From Tolypeutes matacus (Eukaryota; Chordata; Mammalia; Cingulata; Chlamyphoridae): 64,000 bases of DNA. Every line of letters starts with the position of its first letter. The stretch's first letter is position 1. The stretch spans positions 42,060,591-42,124,590 of the forward strand of contig JAKSZT010053928.1 in assembly GCA_026826555.1 (NCBI GenBank), in the 5' to 3' direction. Shown here in pieces: positions 25,745 through 37,940 of the stretch. The translations under genes and the position numbers were made by a program. The notes beneath the pieces were generated by a model. That model searched no databases, was not told where the DNA came from, and saw only the letters and a list, made by a program, of their open reading frames with translations.

Positions 25745-27735
25745 TAATCCAGCTCTTTTTTGCTTACTATCTGCATGGAATAACTTTTTCCAACCTTTCA
25801 CTTTTAACCTGGTTGAATCCTTATGTCTGAGGTGGGTTTCTTATAGACAACATATAGATGGCTCATATTTTTTTATCCATTCTATCAGTCTGTCTTTTGA
25901 TTGGGGATTTCAATCCATTAACATTCAGTGATATTACTGTAAGGGAATTACTTACTTCATCCATTTTGTTTTTTGGTTTTCTGTTGTTATACCATCCTAT
26001 TGTCTGTATTCTTATACTTTAGTTTACCCTTCCTAATAATCTTCATTTCTACACTCTTCTACAAATCTCTCACCCTTGTTTTTTCCTTTCAGGCTACAGC
26101 ACCCCCTTTAGTATCTCTTGTAAATCTGGTCTTTTGGTAACATATTCTACCAGCTTTTGTTTGTCTGTGAAGACTTTGAACTCACCCTCATTTTTGAAGG
26201 ATAGCTTTGCCAGATACAGAATTCTTGGCCTGCAGTTTTTCTCTTTCAGTACCTTAAATATATCATACCACTTTCTTCTCTCCTCCATGTTTTCTGATGA
26301 TAGGTCAGCACTTAATCTTATAGAGTCTCCCTCGTATGTGATACTTTGCTTTTCTCTTGCTGCCTTCAGAATCCTCTCTTTATCTCTGGTATTTGTCATT
26401 TTGAATGGTAGGTGTTTCAGGGTAGGACTATTCTGATTTATTCTGCTTAGAGTGTGGTGTTCTTCTTGGATATTGACATTTATGTCCTTCATAAGGGTTG
26501 GGAAGTTTGCAGTCATTATTTCCTCAAATATTCTTTCTTCACCTTTTTAATATTCTTCTCCTTCTGGGACACTGATAATGTAAATGTTAGTGCACTTCGT
26601 ATTGTCATTCAATTCCTTCAGACTCTATCCATTTTTTCCATTCTCTTCTCTTTCTGTTCTCCTGTCTTTTCCAGTTCATATGCTCTGCCTCTGAAGTCAC
26701 TAATTCTATCTTCAAGCAATTCAAATCCTCTCCTGTATGCCTCTAATATATTTTTAATCTCATCTGTCATGTTCTTCATTCCCATAAGTTCTGTTACATT
26801 TCTTTTCAGGCTTTCATATTGTTCTTTATGTTCTCCCAGTGTCTTCTTAATATCCCTTACTTCTTTAGTCATATTTTCTAAAAATTCCTTGAAGTGATTT
26901 AGGAGACTTGTGTGATTATCACAGATCAATTATCGTAAATCCTGTATCTCTTCAGATATTTGGTTTGTTCTTTTGGCTAGGCCATCTCTTCGTGTTTGCC
27001 AGTACAGCTTGTAATTTTTTCCTGATGTCTAGTATCTGAATATGTTGGTGAATTACTCTGATAGCCATTTTCTCTTTCTAGCTTATTGTTTTCTTTTTTC
27101 ACAGCTTGTCTTTGATATTTGATTTAACTTATTCTGAGTCTTTAAAATTGCCCAGCTTATGTTTCCAAAATCGGGCCATGGATTCACTAGTGGGACACAG
27201 ATTTTCTTCCAGGGGTTAGATACAGAGAGCATGAACAGTTTTTGTCCATACAATTTCCAGACCTGCCAGCAGATGGCGCTAGTTAACACACCTTTCCAAT
27301 GATGTGTTTCAGTTTTGGCTTTCCTGTGTTCCTGTGTTGAATCTACAGAGCAAGACACAAAGCAGGCTCTGCTGGCCGAATTCACTGAAGAAAAGCACCC
27401 CAACTTCCCTCTCCGTTCTCCCTTGAAACAGCTGAAAGGAAGTAAGATGTCTGTTTCCCTCAATTGGCTGCCAAAAGCCAGGGATTTTACCCCAGCTTAA
27501 TATCTTGGAGGTGGGGGAAGGGGAGCCCTTCCCAGCTGCCATGGGGGCTTGGTAACTCATGTTTTTCATTTCAGCTTCTTTGTCTCTCTGTCCCTCACCC
27601 TCCTGGGAGTTGTGTAGCACTGTCCTGGTCTGCTGACAGCCAAAGTAGGTCCCTCGGACAGCTTTTGCCTCTTTCTCCGGTGTTTTTGTGGGAGCGTTCA
27701 GCTCTGCGTGTTAGTTGTCTCCATCTTCCCACAAT
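25745..27735 (-). mobile_element. L1 with 5' UTR and ORF1, ending early in ORF2
   Basis: Minus-strand L1 starting at the 5' end 'gggaagatggagacaac' (27730 downward), a 5' UTR of about 0.75 kb, ORF1 in two frames (26929-26618, coiled coil with heptad-like 'ELEKTGEQKEKRMEKM'; 26516-26094, C-terminal nucleic-acid-binding half with 'RDKERILKAAREKQ'), and about the first 0.3 kb of ORF2 endonuclease (to about 25745). Everything 3' of that is missing, which is unusual because L1 copies normally lose their 5' end. Confidence 0.8.
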
Positions 27736-27748
27736 CAAAATAGAATGG

Positions 27749-29469
27749 GTATTTTATTCTTTTAGATGCTATTGTAAATGTAATTGTTTTCTGAATTCCC
27801 TCTCCAGATGGTTATTTGCTAGTATATAGAAATACCATTGATTTTTGCATGTGGTTTTTTATCTAGCAATAAATTTAATCAAGGATGTAAAAGACTTGTA
27901 CACTGAAAACTACAAATACTACTGAAAAATTAAAGACCTAAGTCAATGGCAAGACATCTCATGTTCATGGATTAGAAAAAATAATATTATTAAGATGTCA
28001 ATATTACCCAAAGCAATCTATAAATTCAATGTCCCCCCTATCAAAATCCAGCTGACTTTATTGCAGAAATGAACAAACTGATCTTCCAATTCATATGGAA
28101 CTACAAGGGGCTCCTGTATAGTCTATACAATTGTAAAAAAGAACAAACTTGTAGGATTCACACTTCTCAATTTCAAATTGTACTACACAGCTACAGTAAT
28201 CAAAACAGGGTGGTACCAGCATAAGAGAGAGACATATACTAATGGAACAGAATTGAAAGTCCCAAAATAACCCCACAAATCTATAGCTAATTGACTCTGA
28301 CAATGGCATTAATAACACGCAATGAGGAAAGAATGGTCTCCTCAATAACTGAATGGTATTGGGAAAACTAGATATCTACATGCAAAAAAATAAAGTAAGA
28401 CATCTACCTCACACCGTTTACAAAAATTTACTCAAAACTGATAAAGGACCTAAATGGAAGACTTACATAAAACTATTATAAGATAGTATAGGGACAAATT
28501 TTCATGACCTCAGATTCATTAATGGATGTGTAGGTATGACACCAAAAGCATGAACAACAAAATAAAAAATAAATTGGCAACAAAATTAAAGTTTTGTGCA
28601 TTAAAGGAAATTATCAAGAGCATGAAAACATAGAATGGGGGAAAACAGTTGCAAACTATTTATCAAATAAGGCTTTAATATACTGAATGTATGAAGAAAT
28701 TGAACAGTTCTTCAGATATTCATTATAACAAAAAAACAACCCAATTAAAAAATGGGCAAAGGACTTGAATAGACATTGTTCCTAAAAGCAAATAAAATGC
28801 CAATAAGCATATGAAAAGATGCTCAACAATATCTATTAGGGAAATGCAAATCAAAAACACAATGATATACCACCTTATACACAAAAGAAAGGCTATTTAA
28901 AAAATTGGAAGATAAGTGTTGGAGAAGATGCAGAGAAATTGGAACTCTGTTGCATTGCTGGTGGGAATATAAAATGGTATAGCCACTGTGAAAAACAAAA
29001 TAAGGCAGTTTCTCAAAAGGTTAAATATAAAATTACAATAAGACTGGCAGTTTCACTTCTAGGTACATACCAATAGAAAGGGAAAACAAAGTTTCAAACA
29101 GATACATATTCACTACTGTTTATGGCAGCATAATTCACACTAGCCAAGTGGTGGAAACAACCCAAGTGTTCATCAACAAATGAATGGATAAACAAATGCA
29201 GTACATACACTCAGTGGAATATTACTTAGCCATATGAAAGAATGAAGTTCTGAGACATGCTGCATCATGGAAGAACCTGGACAACATTATGCTCAGTAAA
29301 ATAAGCAAGACACATAAGGACAAATATTTTAAGAGTCATTTCTAAGAGATTTCTAGAAATAGCAAATTCACAGACACAGAAAATCGATTAGAGGTTATCA
29401 GGGGATGGGAGGAGGGGGAAAGGGACTATGTAGTTTGGTGGCTATGGAGTGCTTGTAAAAAATTAATAA
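27749..29469 (+). mobile_element. L1 with 5' inversion (twin-primed)
   Basis: The sense part, about 27867-29469, runs from ORF2 'caataaatttaatcaaggatg' to the 3' end. The preceding 27749-27856 is the reverse complement of the L1 text that should lie directly before it (reversed end 'aaaagaataaaata', sense start 'tatctagcaataaa'). A 12-bp direct repeat AAAATAGAATGG at 27737-27748 and 29470-29481 frames the whole. These are the marks of twin-primed reverse transcription. Confidence 0.88.
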
Positions 29470-29481
29470 AAAATAGAATGG

Positions 29482-30110
29482 ATAAACAAATTGCGTTATA
29501 GGCAAACAATGGAATTCTATTTTGCAATGATAAAGAACAAACTAGGGAAGTGGATGTGGCTCAAGTGGTTGGGCTCCCGTTTACCATATGGGAGGCCCCA
29601 GATTCTATTCCTGGGGCCTCCTGGTGGTGGCAGGCTGGCCCGCGCGGTGCGATGTGCTGACGGCCCACGTGGCACGGTGTGCTGATGCAACAAAGGGAGA
29701 CAAGCAGACACAGAAAAACACACAGCAAATGGACACAGCGAGCACAAGCAGCAAGGGGGGCATAAATAAATAAATAAAATAAATCTCTAAAAAAAAAAGA
29801 CTACTCACACAAACACCATGGAAAATCTTAGAAACAAAATATTGAGTAAAAATAGTCTATATCAAAAAGTTCAAACACTGGCAAAACCAGACTAAGATGT
29901 TGTAAGTTAAGATAGCAGTTACCTTGGTGGTGTGTGTAACTGGGGTGAGGCAAAAGGAGGGATTCTAGAAGATTAGTAATGTTCTATTTCTTGATATGGG
30001 TACTGGAAACATATGTGTTTACTTTTCAAAAATTCATTCAGTGGACTCTGTGATTTATGCAGGTTTCTTTATTTATGTTATACCTTATTTTAAAGTATGC
30101 TTTTGAAATA
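29482..30110 (+). mobile_element. Old L1, 3'-end segment
   Basis: 'ataaacaaattgcgttatag', 'caaacaatggaattctattt' and, after the inserted SINE, 'cactcatt'-less but typical 3' end text ('ggtactggaaacatatgtg', 'gtggactctgtgatttatgc', 'tttatgttatacc') complete the old plus-strand L1 begun at 15830. Confidence 0.7.
29545..29798 (+). mobile_element. tRNA-derived SINE, DAS type, long form
   Basis: Head 'gggaagtggatgtggctcaa', tRNA-like body, then about 60-70 extra bases ('gcacggtgtgctgatgcaac', 'gggagacaagcagacacag', 'acacagcaaatggacacag') before the shared tail 'gagcacaagcagcaagggg', an (AATA)n stretch and A10. The other three DAS-type copies in this window lack the extra block. Inserted in the old L1 3' end. 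The target-site duplication is not clear. Confidence 0.88.
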
Positions 30111-30119
30111 AACAGGACA

Positions 30120-33019
30120 TGCTCATTTAAAAAATAAATTACCTGACAAAACAAGAAATAAAAATATGAAGAGTACGAAAACAACTTGAGCATTTAAAGT
30201 ATTTACATAAATTTTATGTATATAATGCCACAATTAAAGTGGGTTCAAGTGGAGATTTAAATTGAAACTGATGATTTCTTTCTCTCATTAATTCAACATT
30301 GCAATTATAGAGCATCCATATTAGAACCAAACTGGGGTGGGAGTAAGTGAGGGTATATGAGAAGAAAAAATACTTCCATTTCCACGAATAATTTATAGCC
30401 TTCACAGAAAGAAGATATTTATTCTGAAATATCTAAGGGAGAAGGATTTGAGCAAAGGAAAAATCCATTAAAGATTGAAGAATATCCAAGTTTCCAATGC
30501 TCCTTGAAGAGTTAAAAAGATGTAATTGTTTGAGGGTTCTGCAACCTTCTAGTCAAATTCTGAGGATATTTCTTCCCAAAGCTCAGCTATGTCTCTAGAA
30601 ATATTAAACTACACCATTATTTTCTCATTAGTCATTCTAGCCAACTGGCCTTTGGAAAATATTTTACACTAGTTTTATATTTTCATCTTTTCTATTAAGA
30701 CCCAACATATTTGCATATTTCCTTAAGTTAAGCAGAACACCTAAAATGTTTCTTTTAAATATGAGATAGGGAAATAAATTACCTTCCCATATAAAAAACA
30801 ATGATGCAACAGTATGTTTAGTCTCAAAATTCTTTTAAGAATATACATCACAGCATGATATTTTTCTCTCCACTTCATGAAATGAGTATTGAAATTATCT
30901 TTTACAATCTTTTCAGGATGATCAACACTAAAGTCAAGTACATAAGCTCCTTGGAGAGCAACTAAAAGAAAATAGCTAATATGCCTATGCTTTAATTCAT
31001 GGAAAATATAAACATATATTTATATGTATATTTGAAAAGCATCAAAAATATCATTAAGATATCATTCAAGCCTTGTTAGTTACTGTGATTGGAAGGAGTG
31101 GTGAATGGGAAAAGGCTTTGGGAAGGAGGCATTGTACTTTTGATTTTATATAAATCCTTACTGTTTAAGTATTTACAATGTGTATACATTTGTCTATTAC
31201 ATATCTTTAAAGTAATAAAATTAAAAGTTATAAAGGACTAGACATATTCCCCTTCTTTATATTTTCTAGGGAACTAGAATGTAAAGTAAAAAGAATAAAG
31301 AAAAGCATTGTTAGTCTTAAAAGTTATTCACCATTGTCAGTGGATGGTTAGATATTATTTAATATCATTTAAATGTATTCAATATAATTCATTTATAAAA
31401 TGAGAGGGCATAACCATTAGCATTCCTTTATACTATAGGTCTCACACATTGACTGCTCTGAGAAAGCTATGTAACACAGCTCTGCCCCCTATGGGTAAAA
31501 TGAGGAGCCTTAACTACAGCCCTTCTGATTGTTAGGTTCATATAAATAATGCAAATCCAGGACATTCAAATTCCTCTACTCAAAGATTTTAGGTAAATAC
31601 ATTCCCTAAACAACAACATTCCCTCAAACAGCATCATAATAAAGAGGATACAAATGAATGGTAAGGTAATTTAAATTCTTAGTCTAGATAAAATAAACCC
31701 ACCAAAACTGCCATCAAAAAGTTTCTTATAAAACTGCTCATTTACTAACATATTTCTGAATAAAAGGTTTGTGTTCAGAGAGATAGCCCCTTAATGAAAT
31801 TCTGCAGAAATCAGTTCATCAGAATACATGCTTCTATTTATGCATAAAGAGCGACCTCCGCTCCCCCAGCTTTTTTCTAAACACACTTTTACCATTCAAA
31901 GAGCATATATGCAGGGAGGTGGGGGGTAGAATCTGGTTCTATCATTCAGATGGTTGAAAACCAGCCACTGAAAATCTGAGTCTCATTTCCTCACAAGGAT
32001 AAGAAACTGCCAGCAGTAGCAGAATTATTTTCCAAACACAGGTTCTAAAAAACTTGGTAAGAACTGTGGAGGAATTATGAACTATAGTTAAGCACTTTTT
32101 CATTAACTCTCCATAAGCAGATTTTAGTTAAAGCTAAGTCATACCTCTCTACATATGATCTACCCTTCAGAGGTTTAGAGAGGAGGTTGCAGGTTATGCC
32201 ACCGAAAGAATATTATTTAGAAAAAATAAAGCTTTTCATACTTCCCTTTAAAAATAGGAGTTAGGCAGTGCAGGGAAGAACCCCAAAAGTATGAAAATAA
32301 ATGAAGACTAGAGAAATTCACTTATCCCATTGATGCCTGTACCCATAACACCTCTGTAGAGTTTCTGATTAATGACTATAAAGACTCATTAGTATTTCCG
32401 TTTCTCTTTCTTCCCTTCGGTGAAGAAATAATGAAAAGTAGGAATTAAATAATTGAAGAACAAGCAGGCAAAAAGATGGAATAGAAACAAGAGGCATGAA
32501 CGATGTCCTTGCTACTTCTGCAAAAGAAAAACTGCATTCATCACCGGTCCCCAAACCCCCAACCCCATATACACATCACCATGCCCACGCTTGTGTGTGT
32601 GCATATATGTTATCATTATATATCATCTGATTGATACAGAATTAAATTGGCCAAAGGCACAGTTTTACTCTCATTAATATATGGGGCATTTCTTACACTT
32701 AAGGTAATCATTTGTTTTCAGCTTTCACAAACGATGTGTAACAAACTCTCTGAAAACAACGCTGATGCCTAAATTTACAGGAAGAGAATTTGGGGCTGAC
32801 TCAGTGATGATCCTAAGCACCAAGAACCCAAAAACAAAGGTTGCTCCTGTCTCTCCTGACTACAGCATTTCTGAACGACAACTATACTTCATGCCTCCTT
32901 GATTCATCTTCATAAAACACAAGACTTACTCTGGCATCTCCTACTCAAACCTTCAGTAGCTCCCCATTTCACAATATCCTAAGTTTATTCTCCACAGTCT
33001 GGTACCTGTTTCTCTGCTG
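30120..33019. other. Intron without recognised gene
   Basis: Unique-looking AT-rich sequence. I find no repeat family, RNA or exon that I can name. Confidence 0.4.
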
Positions 33020-33029
33020 AAAACTTTTT

Positions 33030-33114
33030 TTTTAGGAAGTACCAAGGATTGAACCCAGAACCCCGTACATGCGAAGCAGGGGCACTTAACCACTGAGCTA
33101 CATCCACTCCCCTA
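33030..33114 (-). mobile_element. tRNA-derived SINE monomer
   Basis: The minus strand starts 'aggggagtggatgtagctca' and contains 'gggttcaatcc' (box B) and 'ttggtacttcc', ending in an A run. Same family as the dimer at 11296-11505. Flanked by the 10-bp direct repeat AAAACTTTTT at 33020-33029 and 33115-33124. Confidence 0.85.
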
Positions 33115-33184
33115 AAAACTTTTTAAATTAACATGTAATTTGGTGGCAATTTACCAAGATCAAATCATTGGAATCTTTATTTAA

Positions 33185-33330
33185 AAATATTTTTTTAATT
33201 TTTTTACATGATTTCTGACTTAGACAAAAGTTGTAAGAATATTACAAAGAATTCCTGGACACTATTCACCAAGATTGCCCAAATGTTAACATTTTACTAC
33301 ACTGGATTTATTATTTCTCTCTTCTGTTCT
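33185..33330 (-). mobile_element. L1 3'-region fragment, antisense
   Basis: 'aaaagttgtaagaatattac', 'aaagaattcctggacactat', 'cccaaatgttaacattttac' matches the antisense 3' region of old mammalian L1 elements. Confidence 0.6.
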
Positions 33331-33559
33331 CCATTTCTTCCCTGTCCTCTCTCCCTCTCTTGTTTCCACCTGTGGTTCATAAACATTAGATCTTAACACC
33401 AAAGAAAATGCTATCATCTAATTTCCTGAACTTTTTTGAGATGTGGTCAAATATCCCAAATTAGTTATGCTGAAGTTGTGGGTTTTAAGAAGTTTTATTT
33501 GTTATTCTCATTATTCTTTATTGTTTGGGGAAAAGAAGTTGAGATTATCCATTTTACAT

Positions 33560-33690
33560 GGTCTGCATTGCCTTGGCTATTACCTCATTTAATCTTTAAT
33601 CTCACAGAACCCTGTGAGGTAAGACCATTAACCCAATTTCCATATGAAAGAGATAAGGCTGAAATTTCAGACTCTTAGCTAAAGGGTCAG
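33560..33690 (+). mobile_element. MIR SINE fragment
   Basis: 'acctcatttaatctttaatc', 'tcacagaaccctgtgaggta', 'agagataaggctgaaa' follows the MIR core order. Confidence 0.65.
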
Positions 33691-33740
33691 GAGAGAAAAA
33701 ATACCAAGGTCAGGAGTCTTTTCTAGGATGTGCAAGTTTA

Positions 33741-35734
33741 TTTCTGATTTGCCATCTAGATCTAAGAGGTAAGTCATTAGTTTTGTAGGCATTCCTATCC
33801 TCCTATCTTCTAGATTTTATATCCCAGTTTATATAACCAACATTCCTTGAAACAAAAAATTACTGATTTTATAGGAATTTGCTGCTTATAGAAAGGCCAA
33901 CGACATGCTTATTACTGAATATATCAAGAAGGCAGGACACAGTATGTGACAAGTTCATCTGTAACTACTCTTTTCCTTCAAAATCTGGGTCTACTACCTC
34001 AGGATACTTTCTTATCAATTAGATGTTTCCTGTCACTTCATGTTTTCATCTTTACAGTCTTCTCAAAGACAAATGTATACATGCTCATATGCAACTCACA
34101 CACACATATCAATTGTTGACACAAACACACACACAAACACACATATAGGTTTTCCTTTCTAGGCCTTGGGAAACTAAACCAAGATCAAACTTAAAGACAA
34201 CATGTTCAAATAATTTAACTTGATTTAAAAATCCTATCCTAGAATTTTCTATGGCTCCTCATATTTCATTCCAGATTTCCCAAAAGTGAGAGTGAACAGG
34301 AAAATACTGGTTTTCCTTGAGAGTGAAATAGTTTTCTTTTTAATATATTTATATTTAAATAAAAAGATTTACTCAATTTAAAATATGCATTACATAAAAG
34401 TATGTAATTATAGCAAGAGACATAACTGGCAAGAGTTAAAAAACAAAACAAAACAAAAAACAATGATGTTCTTATTCATGTGGCAATTGAAAACACTCAC
34501 TAGTATGGATAAATGCCCAATTGCTTCCTGCTTCCAAGCTTTCCTTTCACAATTCTTTCCACCTAGAATTTTCTCTCCATATCCTTTCTCTCTCTTCCAG
34601 TGTAATATCTCATGAATCCTTTGAGTCCCCTTTCAAATACCACCTCATTCAGAAAGCCATCCTACCCTCAATCATCTCCCAGCCAGAAAAGAAATTCTAA
34701 TCATGAACAGCAGTTTAACTATTCTTCCCCTACAAACTACTCTTGTTTATACCGTGTGTGTATGCATCTTGTTTACCTCTTATATAATGAAATGATTAGA
34801 GTCTATTTTATATATTTTCCCATATTCTAGAGCACATATATAACCCTTATCATGTTTTGCTTAATAAATGCATGCTGTGTATTTGCCTATTATTTAGGTT
34901 ATACCTGTGATCAAGCTAGATCACTTAAATCACTGTAGGGGCTTTCCCCCATTGCTATCTTTTCTCCCTATGGTCAAATCTCCAATCTCAATAACACCCT
35001 AGGATGTATAAACACACAGAACACAAACGGTAACTTGGGCCATTCCACTTCCAACATTTCATCCTAGGGTAACAATAAATATCCATATCTGCGAATATGC
35101 ATATTTAACTCAGGCTGTGTGAGGCTCTTTAGGCTGGATGGAGGACATTTGAGAGTACCCCACCAAGCCTTGAGGGTAAGAGAGAAACTCCCAGAGGAGA
35201 AAACACCTAGGCTGAGATGCATGGATGAGTGAAGGTGGGAGGGTAGCAAAGGGCCTGGGGTACAGTGGGTAAAAAAAAAAAAAAAAAGGCCCAGAGGCAA
35301 AAGGAAACGTAAGTTTGGGGAACCCCAATAGTTTCCATGAGACACCCAGTAAAAAAAGCAGCGAACTCATAACCACCAGGTTCCAGGCTCCTGTGCCAGG
35401 CTGTCTCAAACAAGAGAGGAAACCCTCCCCCCAGCCTAAGCCCTATACTTGGTATCCATCTCAGCCTTGAGGCCACTGCAAGGGAACAAGGAAAGTACAA
35501 GTAATAGAGAGTTTATACAAACTTATGAAAATAAAATTACATGTTGATTATAAATGGACCATAATATCTTGTAGTAGCAAACTAACTGTAGAGAGGATGG
35601 AGTCAGGGAGGGAATGGTAAATCCTGCCACTAATAGATGCTGGGTGTTTTTTGTTTTTTTTTTTTTTCAATAAATATATAGGAGCCCAGTAGGTAAAGAG
35701 ACCAAAGGTAGCAATTTTTGTGCTTTTCCAACCG
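33741..35734. other. Intron with (CA)n and A-run, no gene
   Basis: (CA)-rich simple repeat at about 34095-34142, A run at 35270-35287, T run at about 35650-35668. Phe-rich minus-strand frames around 35064-35500 come from the A run read in reverse and are not genes. Confidence 0.5.
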
Positions 35735-36180
35735 GCCTGCCATCATCAGGAAGAGTTAAGGGAGATAACCTCCGCAAGGGAAGTTATATAACATCTGCAT
35801 CGCTACACGCTGAGCAATAACCCCACAAAGGCCCTCAATGAGAAAAGCCCTTCCTGGCCCCTGAGACCTCTTTTAAGAGCAAAGCCACACTGCAGCTGGC
35901 AGGTGGGCTGGGGGGATCCTCGGTCAGCAGCAGCGTGGCTGTGAAACTGCAGCGTCTCTCAGCCCTCGTTTAGCCCCGAGGAGACACACAGCAATCCGCT
36001 GTCACCTAATAGCCGCCAGCCTGTCAATGGGCAGCCATCTCCCAGAGTGGCAATGACAGCTGATGGGACGCCTGCCCCATCAACCTCTCCACATGAGGGA
36101 AAAGGTGTAATCCCCTAAAAGCCTTTAAAAAATAACACTTGTCAGAAACTTGATCACCTGACATTGTAAACTGCAAATCA
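35735..36180. promoter_or_regulatory. Candidate conserved intronic regulatory block
   Basis: Repeat-free, clearly richer in G+C than its surroundings and retaining about ten or more CpGs ('cctccgcaagg', 'gcatcgctacacgctg', 'ccccgaggag', 'atagccgccagcc'). Contains homeodomain/TALE-like words TGACAG ('aatgacagctgatggg') and CTGTCAATGG, GATA ('ggagataac') and E-box CAGCTG ('acagctgatg'). No open frame with splice sites. Enhancer function is inference; cross-species conservation would decide. Confidence 0.35.
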
Positions 36181-36599
36181 TTTCCCTAATGAGTTAAGAA
36201 GGTATATATGCTTTAACCAGTCTTCCCCCATGGATGCTAATCTGGTATTTAGCACTTAAGTTGTCACTCTGGCCCAGGAATCCGAGAAAAGGATGACCAG
36301 AAGGGCGCACCATGCAGAAACCCAGTCTACAGACACCCGAGGATACTTCTGTCATCAAAGTCAATGAGTTTAGAAAAAAGAGCAAGCTCCCTTGCTGCAG
36401 GCAGGTGTAGCAGAATCTTTGTCACTATGGTAATCCCACACTCCCAACCCTCCTCAGAGACAGTTCACAGCAGATGTTATGATGCTGATTCTACATAAGC
36501 TGTCCAAAGTCAGGCAACTTGCTTCAGAGCTTCAAGTAATTAGAACACAGAAGAATTAAAAACTGGCAATAAAACAATTGATATTAACTACAATAGATT

Positions 36600-36760
36600 A
36601 AGTATCTAGTATGTCCCAGATTCTGCACAGCACATGACATACACATTGCCTCCTTTAACCCTTACCCCAAGCCCGCCGAGTTCATACAATTATCTCCATG
36701 CACTTGATCAAATATAGGGAATACCACGGAGACAATAAAGGGTTGAAACCCCCTAGTCAA
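36600..36760 (+). mobile_element. MIR SINE fragment, weak
   Basis: 'agtatctagtatgtcccaga', 'tgcacagcacatgacatac', 'attgcctcctttaaccctta' matches the 5' half of a MIR. Confidence 0.5.
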
Positions 36761-37401
36761 TCTAAAGTTTCAAACCCAGAACAAGGCTACAGTCATTTGT
36801 ACCTTCAATAATTGTGGGTTATTCCCCTCTCTTCAATCAACTACTTTTTCTGCCAACCACATTGTGCCTTCCACAATGGTTGACCTTAAGCAAGTCCCTG
36901 AACATGCTCCAGTAGCTGAACTAGATGATCTCTTAAGTACCTTCTATGGTGGAAACTCTCTGATTCATTTGAGCCTTGCAACACACTAAGGATGGTAGGC
37001 AATTTAGAAGTATTAAGATAATTTTTCTATTTTCTAGGATGATATAAGAAGGAAACCCAAATTAAAATGCACAGTTGGGCAATTAGGTTTGAAGCTGGGT
37101 AGTAATAACTATCTATGAAATAGGAGATGAGAAGTAGGAACAATCAGTTAGGACAGGGGCAGTCAGAGAAGGCTCCATTTGCAACACAAAAGAGGATGGG
37201 AGTGAAATCACCAAAAGACCAGTGTAAAGGATCCTGAGGTTCCTGTGGAAGGGACAGGCTCAAATCTGAGTTCTGTGGGAGTATGCCATGGGTGTCGATG
37301 GCCTTGTGTCTTCCTAAATGGCAAAGCTGCACGCAGAGTGAAAAGTATCAGAGCCCATACTGGACACAATGATGATGTATCCAATTTCAGGACCTCTGTT
37401 G

Positions 37402-37449
37402 GGGACTTCTCCAGAGAAAGAGAACCATTAGGAATATCTGTCTGTCTAT

Positions 37450-37495
<46 letters not shown>

Positions 37496-37940
37496 GCCTG
37501 CATATGTGTATATGTGAATATGTGAATATATGTGTGTGTATACCCTTTTACATTATACATTTAATCCAGAAATTTATTTTAAGGAAATGGCTCATGCAAT
37601 TGTCAGGACTGGCAAGCCTGAAATGTGTAGAGCAGACAGCAAGCTGGAAACAGAGAGGAATTGAGATTGCAGTTTTAAGTCTGAAATCTATAGGGAAGGC
37701 CAGCAGGCTGGAAACTCAGAAAGGAGGTGATGTTGGAGCCTTGAGCAGAATTTCCTCTTTTCCAGGAAACCTCAGCTTTTTGCACTTAAAGTCTTCAACT
37801 GGAAGAAACCTCTCCCCACATTATCAAGGGTTATCTACTGTAGAGGTAACTGATTTTAGATGTTAATCACATCTATAAAATACTTCAAAGCAACATCTAG
37901 ACTAGGGTTTAATCAATCACCTGAGTCCCCAAGCTTTTCG
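37402..37940 (+). mobile_element. Interspersed repeat with internal (TCTA)n
   Basis: 'ggacttctccagagaaagag', 'aaccattaggaata' leads into (TCTA)n at 37438-37498, then 'aaatggctcatgcaattgtc', 'actggcaagcctgaaatg', 'aagctggaaac', 'cacattatcaagggttatc' and 'gatgttaatcacatctataa'. This layout is a widespread mammalian repeat whose family name I do not assign. The two frames at 37245-37517 and 37504-37866 are repeat-derived. Confidence 0.65.
37438..37498 (+). repeat. (TCTA)n microsatellite
   Basis: About 12 TCTA units after a TCTG/TCTG/TATT start, likely polymorphic. Confidence 0.95.

Noticed and set aside
35064..35500. Phe-rich minus-strand frames
   Set aside because: Produced by the A run at 35270-35287 read in reverse; three overlapping frames, none with a domain.
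37438..37498. Regular short repeats as a CRISPR-like array
   Set aside because: Plain tetranucleotide microsatellite in a mammalian genome; there are no spacers.
37245..37866. Two overlapping plus-strand frames (90 and 120 codons)
   Set aside because: The first ends in a (TCTA)n repeat translated as 'YLSIYLSIYLS'; both overlap an interspersed repeat.
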